NCBI GenBank assembly: GCA_016195985.1
Contig: JACPYP010000029.1
Coordinates: 1 to 64,000 of the forward strand
Direction: 5' to 3'
Length of the DNA: 64,000 nucleotides
Source of the DNA: Acidobacteriota bacterium
Lineage (GTDB): Bacteria; Acidobacteriota; Holophagae; Holophagales; Holophagaceae
The position numbers and the translations under genes were made by a program. Position 1 is the first letter of the stretch. Every line of letters begins with the position of its first letter. Positions 33,954 through 44,674 of the stretch are shown here, one piece after another. Under the pieces are notes generated by a model. The model saw nothing but the letters and a program-made list of their open reading frames with translations. It was not told the DNA's origin and did no database searches.

Positions 33954-34364
33954 CTATCGATGAGAGTGTTTGGGGGCTGCCTTTGGTTCCGGCCGTTCCT
34001 TGGCGAAGCAGGCCCGGCACAGGGCCTTGCTGGGGTCGTCAGGGATGAAAGGCAGGTATTCCTGGGCCCCGCAGGCGGCGCAGGTAATGTGGGTCAGGAT
34101 GCGGGCCGCCTCTTTCCCGCCCTTGCGCTTGTAGACAAAGGAACGGCGGTAGCAGTCCGGGCACAGGTAGAACTTCTGGCCGGTCTCGACCTTGAAATGC
34201 ATGCCGCAGTCGGAGCAGATCTTCTCCCGGGGAAGCTTGGGATCCGGCGGCGCCACCGGGGCGCGCTTGGTCAGCAGCACGGGCGCGGGCTTCGCGGCCT
34301 GCTCCGGAACCGCATCTCCCGTGAGAGGACCGCTCGCTGAAGTGGATCCTTTTTTCATTGTCAT
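33954..34364 (-). CDS. Double zinc-ribbon protein
   Basis: 136 residues. A disordered N-terminal 45 residues are followed by two four-Cys zinc ribbons: CSDCGMHFKV with CPDC (about 50-75), and CAACGAQEYL with CRAC (about 98-120). CxDCG-x-F followed by an aromatic/charged spacer resembles bacterial zinc-ribbon proteins of the CxxC-x(n)-CxxC type. The start could be 34364 (MTMKKG) or the second ATG at 34358. It is divergent from meaB across 76 bp. Probable nucleic-acid- or protein-binding role; unknown. Confidence 0.75.
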   Translation of the reverse strand: MTMKKGSTSASGPLTGDAVPEQAAKPAPVLLTKRAPVAPPDPKLPREKICSDCGMHFKVETGQKFYLCPDCYRRSFVYKRKGGKEAARILTHITCAACGAQEYLPFIPDDPSKALCRACFAKERPEPKAAPKHSHR

Positions 34365-34440
34365 GATTCCCTTGGGCCAGAGCCGAGGAACCAGGGTACC
34401 CCATCCCGCCAGAGGCCGTGAAGTCTGGCATCCTGGGCGC

Positions 34441-35379
<939 letters not shown>

Positions 35380-35409
35380 GTCCGCCAATACCCACCCGAT
35401 AGGGCTTTC

Positions 35410-36585
35410 ATGGCCACCCGAAGTCTCAACAAGGAAGAGCCCGAGGCCGTCCGCATGGTCTTCCAGCGGCTCTGCGAAGGCGAGGAAAGTGTCCAGGTGG
35501 CCTTCGGAACCCTCAAGGGCGACTTCAAGGTGCTGGCCGAGGCCTCCGATCGCGTCATCCTGGGCATCTCGGATCTGGAGCGGGGCCAGTGGCGGCTGAA
35601 GCCCGGCGCCCATCTGGCCCTGCGACTGGTGGACCGGGGCCTGCCCTTCGAGGCCGTGGTGGATTTCGAAGGCCACGGAAAACTCCATGGCGTGGAAGCG
35701 GGGCACGTCAGCATGCCCCGCCTGCTCCGGGCCCTGGATGCGCACCGCATGGCCGAGTACATCCCCGACCGGCCCATCCCCTGCCCCTTCGCCGATCAAA
35801 GGAACGACGTGAAGGATGGCCTGGCTTCGGCCTTCGGAGAGGACGGCCTGGAACTGATGCCCCCGGAGGGCACCCATGCGCTGAGCGACCTGCTGCGCCT
35901 GAACGCCTCCTCCACCCTGGAATTGCGCATCGCCCCGGGCGAAAGCCTCGTCCTGGCCGTGAAGGTCGCCTATTTCTCCGACAAGGCCTGGGGCCTCCGC
36001 CTGGATGACTCGGCGGACCGGGAGACCGTGGGCCGCTACCGGCAGTGGCTGCTGGAGGCCCGCCACCAGCAGGCCAACCGCGACCGGGCCCGGTTCAACC
36101 CCGGCGGCCTGGAATCCCCCAAGCTCCAGGGCCGCAAAGAATCGGCGCAGGCGCACACGGCCCGGCCCCGGCTGCTGGCGGACCGGGACCCTTTGATCCT
36201 CGTGCTGGCCGAAGGCGAGGCCTTCCCCGCCCGCCTGGCCGAAGCCGTCGGGCGCAAATTCGGCGTGGCCGGCCTCGACCTGGGCCCCGGCCCCCTGAAA
36301 CCCGCCCTGGGGGATCTGGGCGCCAGCGCCGACAGCTGGGGAAGGGTCCGCCTCATCCTCATCCACCACCGGCTCCGCTCCGGCACGGCCCTGGAGCGCT
36401 GCCGCAGGGTGGTCCAGGAGGAAGCCTGTCCCTTGCCCATCCTGATCGCGGGCACCGAGGAAGAAAGCGACCTGAAGCGGAACCGCTCCGTCGCCGCCGG
36501 GGCCGTGGACTACCTGGTGATCGATCCCTTCCACGTGCTGCAGGTGCTCCGGACCCTGGACGAGACCCTTAAACTCTTCGGCTGA
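35410..36585 (+). CDS. PilZ-like protein with C-terminal degenerate receiver domain
   Basis: 391 residues. The first ~230 residues contain two beta-barrel-like halves reminiscent of PilZ/YcgR modules (FEAVVDFEGHGKLHGVEAGH, LVLAVKVAYFSDKAWGLRLD), though a clear RxxxR c-di-GMP motif is not seen. Residues about 265-390 follow a receiver fold (DPLILVLAEGE, RVRLILIHHRLRSGTALERC, LPILIAGTEEES, AVDYLVIDPFHVLQVLRTLD). The phospho-Asp position (LIHHRLRSG) and the conserved Lys (VIDPF) are both replaced, so it cannot be phosphorylated in the usual way. The MCP gene follows after about 70 bp. Confidence 0.6.
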   Translation: MATRSLNKEEPEAVRMVFQRLCEGEESVQVAFGTLKGDFKVLAEASDRVILGISDLERGQWRLKPGAHLALRLVDRGLPFEAVVDFEGHGKLHGVEAGHVSMPRLLRALDAHRMAEYIPDRPIPCPFADQRNDVKDGLASAFGEDGLELMPPEGTHALSDLLRLNASSTLELRIAPGESLVLAVKVAYFSDKAWGLRLDDSADRETVGRYRQWLLEARHQQANRDRARFNPGGLESPKLQGRKESAQAHTARPRLLADRDPLILVLAEGEAFPARLAEAVGRKFGVAGLDLGPGPLKPALGDLGASADSWGRVRLILIHHRLRSGTALERCRRVVQEEACPLPILIAGTEEESDLKRNRSVAAGAVDYLVIDPFHVLQVLRTLDETLKLFG

Positions 36586-36654
36586 ATTAAATCCTCCCGG
36601 CCTTCGACCCGATGGGACCTTGGGGTTCCTTTCCCCCCCTGGCCGGAGCCCTGC

Positions 36655-37839
36655 ATGTCCTTATCCCAACGTCTGAGTGTGCGCGGGAAGCTTCTCCTGA
36701 TGCTCGCGCCCCCCATGGCTGGCTACGCTTTCTTCAACATCCACGACACCCTGCTCGACTACCGGGCCCTGGCCGCCCAGGGACTCATCGACAAGGGGCT
36801 GGATATCAGCCATCCCTTGTGGCGGACCTTCCTCTTCGATTTCCTCTCCTCCTTCGTGATCTGGGTGGTCGCCGCCCTGGTGGTGTACCGGGTGAGCCTC
36901 TGGATCACGCGGCCCCTGAATGCTCTGGCCCAGGGACTGAAGCAGAGCGACCTCACCTTGCAGCTGGCCGTGGAAAGCCAGGACGAGACCGGCCAAGCCG
37001 CGGCCGCTTTCAACACCTACAACGCCCGCATGCGAGACGTCTGCAGGCACCTGACGGGATCCTCCGGCTCCGTGGCCAGCGGCGCCACCCAGCTTTCCGC
37101 CTCCAGTGAGCAGATGGCCACCACCAGCTCCAGCCTGGCCGAGAACTCCATGGCCCAGCAGGAAGCCTTCGAGCGCGTCGCGGCCGCCGTCACCGAGCTG
37201 TCCGCCTCCATCGACCAGGTGGCCGGCCACATCCATCGTTCCCAGAAGGAATCCGAGGCCGCCGTGGCCGCCGTGAACCAGGGCACCCAGGCGGGCGGGG
37301 AAAGCGCCCAGGCCATGGATGACATCCGTGCCGCCACCATCCGCATGGTGGCCGCCGTGCGGCTCATCCAGGACATCGCCCGGCAGACCAACCTGCTGTC
37401 CCTCAATGCCGCCATCGAGGCCGCCAAGGCCGGGTCCATGGGCAAGGGCTTCGCCGTGGTGGCCGAAGAAGTCCGCAAACTGGCGGAGCGAAGTGGCGCC
37501 GCCGCCCGGGAGATCGGCGAACTCATCGAGCAGAGCAACGCTTCCGTGGACCACGGCGCCGAGATGGTGGACGCCACCGTGGCCGCCCTCGGCGCCATCG
37601 ACGCCAACATCCACGGCCTGGCCGCCATGATCCTGGAGGTGGGATCCGCGGCCGAAGAGCAGGCCCGCACCAGCGCCGAGGTGGCCCGGCAGGTGGACGA
37701 GAACCTGCAACGCGTGGCCCACAACGCCACCGCCACCGAACAGATGGCCCGGACCGTGAGCGAGGTGGCCCAAACGGCATCGGGACTGGCCCGCGTGGCC
37801 GCGGACCAGAATCAGCTGGTGGGACAGTTCAGGGTCTGA
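36655..37839 (+). CDS. Methyl-accepting chemotaxis protein with minimal sensor region
   Basis: 394 residues. Two membrane helices (around 12-28 and 62-82) enclose only about 35 residues, too few for a ligand-binding domain. A HAMP-like linker ([20 protein letters not shown]) leads to a signalling domain with the kinase-contact hairpin [20 protein letters not shown] then [18 protein letters not shown]. It probably senses energy state, membrane properties or a partner protein. It ends 4 bp from the convergent desulfurase gene. Confidence 0.93.
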   Translation: MSLSQRLSVRGKLLLMLAPPMAGYAFFNIHDTLLDYRALAAQGLIDKGLDISHPLWRTFLFDFLSSFVIWVVAALVVYRVSLWITRPLNALAQGLKQSDLTLQLAVESQDETGQAAAAFNTYNARMRDVCRHLTGSSGSVASGATQLSASSEQMATTSSSLAENSMAQQEAFERVAAAVTELSASIDQVAGHIHRSQKESEAAVAAVNQGTQAGGESAQAMDDIRAATIRMVAAVRLIQDIARQTNLLSLNAAIEAAKAGSMGKGFAVVAEEVRKLAERSGAAAREIGELIEQSNASVDHGAEMVDATVAALGAIDANIHGLAAMILEVGSAAEEQARTSAEVARQVDENLQRVAHNATATEQMARTVSEVAQTASGLARVAADQNQLVGQFRV

Positions 37840-37843
37840 GGTC

Positions 37844-39070
37844 TTAGGCCCGCAGCGCCGCCACGTGGCCGGCGCGGCGGTGCCGGCCCGCGGCGATCTC
37901 GCGCACGCCTTCGATGGCGGCCTGGATGTGCTCCTCGTGGTTGAAGGCGCCGATGCCGAAGCGCACGGCGCCGTGCAGGGCCGTGGTGCCCAGGTGGTCG
38001 TGCACCATGGGCGTGCAGTGCAGGCCCGTGCGGCAGGCGATGTTGTGGTCCACGTCCAGCATGGTGCCCACGTCCGCCGCTTCCAGCCCTTCCACATTGA
38101 GAGACAGCACGCTGATGCGCTGCTTGCCGGGAACGTCCTCGGCGCAGTAGAGGGTCACGCCCTCGATCCCGCGCAGGCCGTCCCGCAGCTGTGTCCAAAG
38201 GGCCATTTCGTGGTGGTGGATCGTTTCCAGACCCATGGCGTTGACCCAGGTCACCCCGGCGTTCAGGCCCGCGATGCCGGGCAGGTTCGGCGTGCCGTAC
38301 TCCATGCGGTAGGGATATTCGTCCAGGTGCTGGCGCTGGGCGCTCTTCACGCCGGTGCCGCCCGCGCGGGTGCGGCGGATCTCGACGCCCTCCCTGACGT
38401 ACATGCCGCCGATGCCCATGGGCCCCATGAGGCTCTTGTGCCCCGTGAAGCAGACGATGTCGGCGTTCAGTTCGTCCATCTTCACGGGCACCATGCCCGC
38501 GCTCTGGCTCACGTCCAGGATGAAGCGGATGCCCCGCTCGCGGCAGGCGGCGCCGATGGTGGCGGCGTCCTGCACGGTGCCGATGACGTTGGAGGCGTGG
38601 TTCAGGACGCAGGCCTTCGTCTCCGGCCGGAAGCGGCGGATCACCTCCTGGGGGTCCACGTAGCCCGTGACGTCGAAATCCACCCAGTCCACGGGGCTGC
38701 CCTCCTGCTCCAGCTTCCAGAGGGGACGCAGGGTGGCGTTGTGCTCCACGTGGGTGGTCACCACATGGTCTCCGGGCTGGAGGCTGCCCCAGATGGCCAG
38801 GTTGAGCGCGTCCGTGGAGTTGTAGCCGAAGACCAGCCGGTTGGGATCCGTGCCGCCGAAGAAGTCGCAGAGCAGCTTCCGGGTGTCGTCCACCAGGGCG
38901 CCCGCTTCCAGACAGAGGTCGAAGCCGCTGCGCCCCGGGTTGACGCCGGCGGAGCGGTAGAAGCGGTCCATGCCCTCGTAGACCTCCTGGGGCTTGGGGA
39001 AGGACGTGGCCCCGTTGTCGAGGTAGATCATCTTCACTTCGGGCGGGATGGGCAGGTGGAGCAGGCTCAT
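37844..39070 (-). CDS. Cysteine desulfurase (class V aminotransferase)
   Basis: 408 residues. PLP-binding Lys212 is in FTGHKSLMGPMGIGG. The persulfide-forming Cys352 is in CRTGLHCTP, equivalent to the RTGHHC of SufS-type enzymes; a second Cys346 lies nearby. The EGFP-like C-terminal VRFGIGAFNHEEHIQ is typical of the TIGR01977-type desulfurase family. The ATG at 39070 has GAGGTG upstream and overlaps the DsrK-like stop (ATGA). As last gene of the dsrC cluster it probably supplies cysteine sulfur as persulfide to DsrC. Selenocysteine lyase activity is an alternative for this family. Confidence 0.88.
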   Translation of the reverse strand: MSLLHLPIPPEVKMIYLDNGATSFPKPQEVYEGMDRFYRSAGVNPGRSGFDLCLEAGALVDDTRKLLCDFFGGTDPNRLVFGYNSTDALNLAIWGSLQPGDHVVTTHVEHNATLRPLWKLEQEGSPVDWVDFDVTGYVDPQEVIRRFRPETKACVLNHASNVIGTVQDAATIGAACRERGIRFILDVSQSAGMVPVKMDELNADIVCFTGHKSLMGPMGIGGMYVREGVEIRRTRAGGTGVKSAQRQHLDEYPYRMEYGTPNLPGIAGLNAGVTWVNAMGLETIHHHEMALWTQLRDGLRGIEGVTLYCAEDVPGKQRISVLSLNVEGLEAADVGTMLDVDHNIACRTGLHCTPMVHDHLGTTALHGAVRFGIGAFNHEEHIQAAIEGVREIAAGRHRRAGHVAALRA

Positions 39071-40410
39071 GGGAGCACCTCTGAATGCGTGGGTACGATG
39101 AGGGCCGCGGCCACCAGTTCCGCCACGGTCTTGATCTGGACTTTCAGCTGGTATTCCTTGTTCAGCTCGCTGAGCTGATCGATGCAGTTGTGGCAGGGCG
39201 CGGCCACCACCTTGGCTCCGGTGGCGCGGATCTGGTCCGCCTTCTTCTTGCCCGCGGCCAAGCGCCGGTTCCGGTAGCGGCTCATGGCCAGCTGGCCTCC
39301 GCCTCCGCCGCAGCAGTAGTTCTCCACGCCGTGGGGCGCCATCTCCACCAAGTTGGCCACGGCGCGCCGCAGCACCCGGCGCTGGGGTTCGGAAATGCCG
39401 CCGTGGCGCACCAGGTTGCAGGGATCGTGCAGGGTAACGGGTTCCTGGTTCCGGGCGGAATCCACGTGGATGCGACCTTCGTTCAGGTAGCCGTCCATGA
39501 GTTCCAGGATGCTCACCACGGGGAAGGGGAAGCGCTGCTTGAGCCACTCGGGCCCCATCCACCGGGCGCTTTGGTAGCCGTGGCCGCATTCGCCGATGAC
39601 CAGCACCTGGCAGCCCAGGCGCGTCATGGCGTCCGTGAGGTTCTTCACGATGGCCGCGGCCTGGTCGTCCTCGCAGGTGAAGAGGGCGTAATTGGTGAGA
39701 TCCCACCCGCCGTCACTGGCCAGGGTCCAGTCCTCGCCCGCCGCCCAGAAGACCTTGGCGCTGGCCTGGAGAGAGAGCGGAAAGAACTTGGCCTCGCGGG
39801 GATTCACCGTGAAGAGGCAGCGGGCCCCCTGCTTGTCGAGGGGGATGCGGGCCTCCGGATCGCCCGTGTCGGCCTGCAGCTCCTCCTCCATCCACTCCAC
39901 GGTCTCGACCCACTCTTCGCGCTCGATGGCCATGTTGTTACCGTGCTGCAGGCTGTTCTCGACGGTGGCCTGCAGGTCCTCGGGCACCAGGCCCATGGCG
40001 CCCAGGGCGCGCCGCGCCGCCCGGAACAGGGCGGGCAGGGGGATGCCGATGGTGCAGTTCATGGAGCAGCGGCCGCAGAGGGTGCAGCGGCCGAACACCG
40101 CATCCACCCAGGCTCGGGCCATGTCGCGGTCGAAGCGCTTCGCTCCCACCAGGCCCGGCGCGAGCCGGCCCATGGTGGTGAAGTGCGCCTTGAACACCGA
40201 GGCGATGTGATCCAGCTTGCGGCCAGGCACGTTCTCCAGCTCGGGTTCGGTGCGATGGTAGTGGCAGCCCCCGGCGCAGAGGCCGCAGCGCACGCAGGCG
40301 TTCAGATAGCTGGCCTCCGCCTCCTTCAGGCCGCCCCGGAATACCTCCAGGCCGCGCGCGTAGTCCGCGTCCGTGAGGGTATCCAGCTTCTGCTCCAGCT
40401 CAGTGGACAT
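39067..40410 (-). CDS. DsrK/HdrD-like iron-sulfur oxidoreductase
   Basis: 447 residues. Two [4Fe-4S] motifs: CVRCGLCAGGC (Cys39, 42, 45, 49) and CTLCGRCSMNC (Cys109, 112, 115, 119). The second lacks the usual following Pro. The C-terminal part carries GECGHGY and a CCG domain (HDPCNLVRHGG, YCCGGGGG at 365-371, CHNC at 406-409), the non-cubane [4Fe-4S] site that cleaves disulfides in HdrB/HdrD and DsrK. It overlaps the membrane subunit gene by 11 bp. With DsrC encoded in the same operon, the likely substrate is a DsrC disulfide or trisulfide, reduced with quinol electrons. Confidence 0.88.
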   Translation of the reverse strand: MSTELEQKLDTLTDADYARGLEVFRGGLKEAEASYLNACVRCGLCAGGCHYHRTEPELENVPGRKLDHIASVFKAHFTTMGRLAPGLVGAKRFDRDMARAWVDAVFGRCTLCGRCSMNCTIGIPLPALFRAARRALGAMGLVPEDLQATVENSLQHGNNMAIEREEWVETVEWMEEELQADTGDPEARIPLDKQGARCLFTVNPREAKFFPLSLQASAKVFWAAGEDWTLASDGGWDLTNYALFTCEDDQAAAIVKNLTDAMTRLGCQVLVIGECGHGYQSARWMGPEWLKQRFPFPVVSILELMDGYLNEGRIHVDSARNQEPVTLHDPCNLVRHGGISEPQRRVLRRAVANLVEMAPHGVENYCCGGGGGQLAMSRYRNRRLAAGKKKADQIRATGAKVVAAPCHNCIDQLSELNKEYQLKVQIKTVAELVAAALIVPTHSEVLP

Positions 40411-41029
40411 GGGATCCCCCCGGGGGAAACACCCCGCGCCGCCCGAAGAAGGCCCCGAAATGGGACCGGGCCATGAAGAAGAAGAGGCAGTGGCGGATCT
40501 TGCCGAGGGGCGCATAGAACAGCAGCAGGATCGCGCTCAGCAGCCAGGCCTGGCCGGGCGACACCAGGGCCAGGGCCACAAAGGCCGTGGCCAGCAGGTT
40601 CGACACGAAGTCATCGGGACGGGACAGGCCGCGCAGTTCCGCCTTCAGAAGGCGCTTCAACAACAGGCCCAATCCCCCCATCGCGCCCAGTGCCAGCAAG
40701 GCCCGGGCACCCAGCCAGAGCGACCGGGGCAGCTCGAATCCCGCCAGGCTCAGCGCGAGCAGCGCGAAGGCCGTGAAGATCCCCCCATGGAAGGCCAGGC
40801 CCAGCCCGTACGAGGGCAGGTGCTCGCGCACGCTCTCCTTGGCGCCGGGGCTCATGGCGCCGGTGAAGGCGTAGCGGATGCCCGCGGCCGGATCACCCGC
40901 CGCGGCGGCGAAGGGCTGGCGCGAGCCGAAGGCCCGCGCCCGGGCCCGCAGCACGAGCAGGCCTGCCACGGCCCAGACCCCGGCCGCGACCACGGCCGTG
41001 CCGAGCGGGGTGAAAAGCTGGTTCGGCAC
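40400..41029 (-). CDS. DsrM/NarI-like membrane cytochrome b subunit
   Basis: 209 residues. The GTG start at 41029 has GGAGG 4 nt upstream. About five membrane helices are seen (around 8-28, 78-98, 104-122, 145-162 and 165-182). Histidines at the membrane faces (REHLPSYGLGLAFHGG, KIRHCLFFFMARSHFG) could ligate haem b. The end APLGKIRHCLFFF then FGRRGVFP closely resembles DsrM/HmcE-type quinol-oxidising subunits. It would pass electrons between the quinone pool and the iron-sulfur partner encoded next. Confidence 0.8.
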   Translation of the reverse strand: MPNQLFTPLGTAVVAAGVWAVAGLLVLRARARAFGSRQPFAAAAGDPAAGIRYAFTGAMSPGAKESVREHLPSYGLGLAFHGGIFTAFALLALSLAGFELPRSLWLGARALLALGAMGGLGLLLKRLLKAELRGLSRPDDFVSNLLATAFVALALVSPGQAWLLSAILLLFYAPLGKIRHCLFFFMARSHFGAFFGRRGVFPPGGSHVH

Positions 41030-41037
41030 GGGGCCTC

Positions 41038-41358
41038 CTACACGCAGCCGTCAGGCTTGGGCAGGCCCGCCAGCTTGCAGGCGCCCTTGGCGGGACCGCT
41101 GGGGAAGAGTTCGTAGATGCGCTGGAGACGCAGGCCCGTGGCCTTGCAGACGGCGCGCACCATGGGGGCGCCCTGCTTCTCCTCGAAGTGGCCGCGGATG
41201 AAGCGGATCACGGACCAGTGCTCCTCGGTCAAAGCCTCGAGCCCCTCCTCCGCCTGGGCCAGCGCCAGGGCCAGTTCCTCGTTCCAGATCCCCGGATCCA
41301 CCAGAAATCCTTCTTCGTTCAGGGCCACCGCTTGTCCATGGAACATCAGGCCGCTCAT
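41038..41358 (-). CDS. dsrC: DsrC/TusE-family sulfur carrier protein
   Basis: 106 residues. It ends in CKLAGLPKPDGCV with both redox cysteines, Cys94 and Cys105, separated by ten residues as in true DsrC, not only the single Cys of TusE-type members. EEHWSVIRFIRGHFEEKQGA and FPSGPAKGACK are family hallmarks. The ATG at 41358 follows GGAGGG; an ATG 4 nt upstream is in another frame. It is the first gene of the cluster. It would carry sulfur as a persulfide or trisulfide on the two cysteines and be recycled by the DsrMK-like pair. No dsrAB sulfite reductase gene is in the window. Confidence 0.93.
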   Translation of the reverse strand: MSGLMFHGQAVALNEEGFLVDPGIWNEELALALAQAEEGLEALTEEHWSVIRFIRGHFEEKQGAPMVRAVCKATGLRLQRIYELFPSGPAKGACKLAGLPKPDGCV

Positions 41359-41399
41359 GCATCCCTCCGGAGCCGCATCCCGCGCGGCCAGCAACGGGT

Positions 41400-41435
41400 T
41401 TGGATTTTGTGTGAATGGAAACTAGAATTGTGTGC
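41400..41435 (+). promoter_or_regulatory. Leaderless sigma-70 promoter with MocR-type direct repeats
   Basis: TTGGAT (41400-41405), a 17-bp spacer and TAGAAT (41423-41428). The ATG at 41436 lies 7 nt after the -10, so transcription would begin at or next to the start codon. TTGTGTG occurs twice in the same orientation, at 41407-41413 and 41428-41434, 21 bp apart (two helical turns). MocR/GabR-type proteins bind such direct repeats. The copies overlap the spacer and -10, and also lie in the gap to the divergent dsrC gene. Confidence 0.7.
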
Positions 41436-42788
41436 ATGACAATCTGGGTGCCCGACCTTTCGCACGCCTCCGGCCCCACCTACCTGGCCGTGGCGGATGC
41501 CATCGGAACCGCGGTACGGCTGGGTCAGCTGCGGCCCGGCGACCAGCTCCCCACCCACCGTTCCTTAGCCGATCTCCTGGGTGTGAATGTGAGCACCGTC
41601 ACACGCTCCTACCGGGAAGCGGCCCGCCGCCTCCTGGTGGGCGGCGAGGTGGGACGGGGCACCTACGTGCTGGGCCTGGCCTCGGAAGCAGCCCTCTTCG
41701 CGCTGCAGAACCGCCCCGAGGGCGGCGTCATCGACCTCTCCACCAACCGCCCGCCGGTGGGCCTGGCCGAAGGCGATCTGGGGGTGGGCCTCGCCAACCT
41801 GGGCTGGAGCGAGGGGGGCCGCTTCCTCGACTACCCGGCCCCCGGCGACACGCGCCTCCACCGCGAGGCCGCCACCGCCTGGCTGAAGCGCCGCGGCCTG
41901 AAGGCCGAAGCCGAGCACCTGCTGATCTGCGCCGGGGCCCAGCACGCCATGGACACGGCCCTCAGTCTGCTGGACGAGCACCGGGATCTGGCCTGCGAAT
42001 CCCTGGTCTACCCCGGGCTGAAGGCCCTGGCCCGCCAGAACCGGAGGCGCCTGCATCCCATGGGCATGGACCGGGAGGGGGTGCTGCCCTCGGCCCTGGA
42101 AGCCGCCGCCAAGGCGGGTCTGCGGGTGGCCGTGCTCTCTCCCACGCTGAACAATCCCACCACCGCCACCATGAGCCTGGGCCGCCGCGAACGCCTCGTG
42201 GCCATCGCCCGGAAGCATGATCTGCTCCTGGTCGAGGAGGATGTCTACGGCCTGCTGCCCGAGGACGCGCCGCCGCCCTTGGCCGCCCTGGCGCCGGAGC
42301 GGGTGCTCTACGTGACGGGCCTCTCCAAGACCGTGGCCGCGGGCCTGCGCCTGGGCTACCTGCTCCTGCCGCCCCCGCTGCGCACCCGCGCCCGGGACGC
42401 GGAGCACCACACGACGTGGTATGTCTCGCCCATGAGCATGGCCCTGGGCACGGCCTGGATCGAGGACGGCACCGCCTGGCGCCGCCTCCTCACCCAGCGC
42501 AAGGAGCTGGCCGCCCGGCACCGGCTCTGCGCCCAGGGGCTGCGGAGCCTCGCCTGGCGCGGCGAGGCCCACTGCCCCCACATCTGGCTGCCGGCGCCGC
42601 CCGGGGGCCAGGAACGCTTCAGGCGGCGCGCCCTGGAGGCGGGCGTGGTGGTGGTGTCCTCGGATGTCTTCGCCGCCACCCGGGCCGTGCAGGAACCGGG
42701 CATCCGCGTTTCCATCGGCGCCGCTCCGGACCGGGCCACCCTGGCCCAGGGACTGGCCCGCCTGGAGGGCCTGAACGCCCTTGCCTAA
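41436..42788 (+). CDS. MocR/GabR-type regulator: GntR HTH fused to aminotransferase
   Basis: 450 residues. Residues 10-75 are a GntR-type winged helix (AVRLGQLRPGDQLPTHRSLA, LLGVNVSTVTRSYREA). The rest is a class I aminotransferase fold with the PLP Lys in VTGLSKTVAAGLRLGYLL and NNPTTATMS. The start at 41436 (MTIWVPDLSHASGPTYLAVA) fits the family and the leaderless promoter; an upstream in-frame ATG at 41415 would lie inside the promoter. It is divergent from dsrC across 77 bp, so it probably autoregulates and may control the sulfur cluster. It ends 4 bp from aguB. Confidence 0.92.
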   Translation: MTIWVPDLSHASGPTYLAVADAIGTAVRLGQLRPGDQLPTHRSLADLLGVNVSTVTRSYREAARRLLVGGEVGRGTYVLGLASEAALFALQNRPEGGVIDLSTNRPPVGLAEGDLGVGLANLGWSEGGRFLDYPAPGDTRLHREAATAWLKRRGLKAEAEHLLICAGAQHAMDTALSLLDEHRDLACESLVYPGLKALARQNRRRLHPMGMDREGVLPSALEAAAKAGLRVAVLSPTLNNPTTATMSLGRRERLVAIARKHDLLLVEEDVYGLLPEDAPPPLAALAPERVLYVTGLSKTVAAGLRLGYLLLPPPLRTRARDAEHHTTWYVSPMSMALGTAWIEDGTAWRRLLTQRKELAARHRLCAQGLRSLAWRGEAHCPHIWLPAPPGGQERFRRRALEAGVVVVSSDVFAATRAVQEPGIRVSIGAAPDRATLAQGLARLEGLNALA

Positions 42789-42791
42789 GGA

Positions 42792-43648
<857 letters not shown>

Positions 43649-43652
<4 letters not shown>

Positions 43653-44674
43653 GGAACCTCCGGCTGCTGCTGGGTGATGCAATGGAAGGCGCCGCCGCCG
43701 CTGAGGATGGCGCGGGCGGAACGGCCCACCACCCGGCGGCCCGGGAAGAGCGGCGCCAGGGCGCTCACGGCGGCTTCATCGAAGGCGGTGCCGTAGGTGG
43801 GAACGATCACCGTCTTGTTGCCGATGTAGAAGTTCACGTAGCTGGCGGGCATGACTTCGCCCTCCTCGTTCTCCACCAGGCCGGGCGAGGGGATGCGGAC
43901 CACCTGGAGCTTCCGGCCCCGGGCGTCGGTCATGGCACCCAAGTCCGCGGCGAGGTGGTCCAGGGTGGCGGCATTGGGATCGGCCGCATCCTGGGCCTGC
44001 ATGCACACCACTACGCCAGGGGCCACGAAGCGGGCCAGGGTGTCGATGTGGCCGTCGGTGTGATCGTTGAGGAGGCCCTCGTCCAGCCAGAGCACATTCT
44101 CGGCGCCCAGGCCTTCGCGCAGAGCGGCCTCGATCTGAGCCTGGTCCATGTCCGGGTTGCGGTTGGGGTTCAGCAGGCACTGGCGAGTGGTGAGCAGGGT
44201 CCCCTCGCCGTCCACCTCCACAGAGCCGCCTTCCAGGATCCAGTCATGGTCGATGAGGTGGGCGCCGCTGCGGCCCGCCACGCGGGCGGCCACGTGATCG
44301 TCGCCCGGCAGTTCGTACTTGCCGCCCCAGCCGTTGAAGCGGAAGCAGGCCGCGTGCAGGGCGCCCGCCTCATCCTTCACGAAGATGGGGGCGGTGTCCC
44401 GCAGCCAGATGTCGCCCACGGGCACGGGGTGGAAGCGCACCTGGGCCAGCACCGGCGCCAGGGCGGCCCGGGCCTGGGCTTCGGCGGCCTCGCCTCCCAC
44501 CAGCAGTTCCAGATGCTCTCCGCCGCCTTCGGCCATGGCCAGGCACAGGGCCGCGAACTCGGCCTGAGCCGGGGCCAGATTCTCCTGCCAGAGGTGGCCG
44601 TGGCTGGGCCAGGCCAGCCAGCAGGCGCTGTGGCGGTCCCACTCGGCGGGTTGATGGAGGACGGGACGGGTCAT
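43649..44674 (-). CDS. aguA: Agmatine deiminase
   Basis: 341 residues, peptidylarginine deiminase-like fold. It has WLAWPSHGHLW near the N-terminus, GDIWLRDTAPIFV, the substrate loop LNDHTDGHIDTLARF and the catalytic Cys332 in GGGAFHCITQQQP. It converts agmatine to N-carbamoylputrescine, the substrate of the overlapping aguB product. The 160 bp upstream, shared with the divergent CocE-type gene, holds a TATGAT box (44806-44811) on the plus strand and nothing clear on the minus strand. Confidence 0.95.

Noticed and set aside
37844-41358. Dissimilatory sulfate reduction gene cluster
   Set aside because: DsrC, DsrM-like and DsrK-like genes are present, but dsrAB, sat, aprAB and dsrJOP are not in the window; a cysteine desulfurase takes their place.
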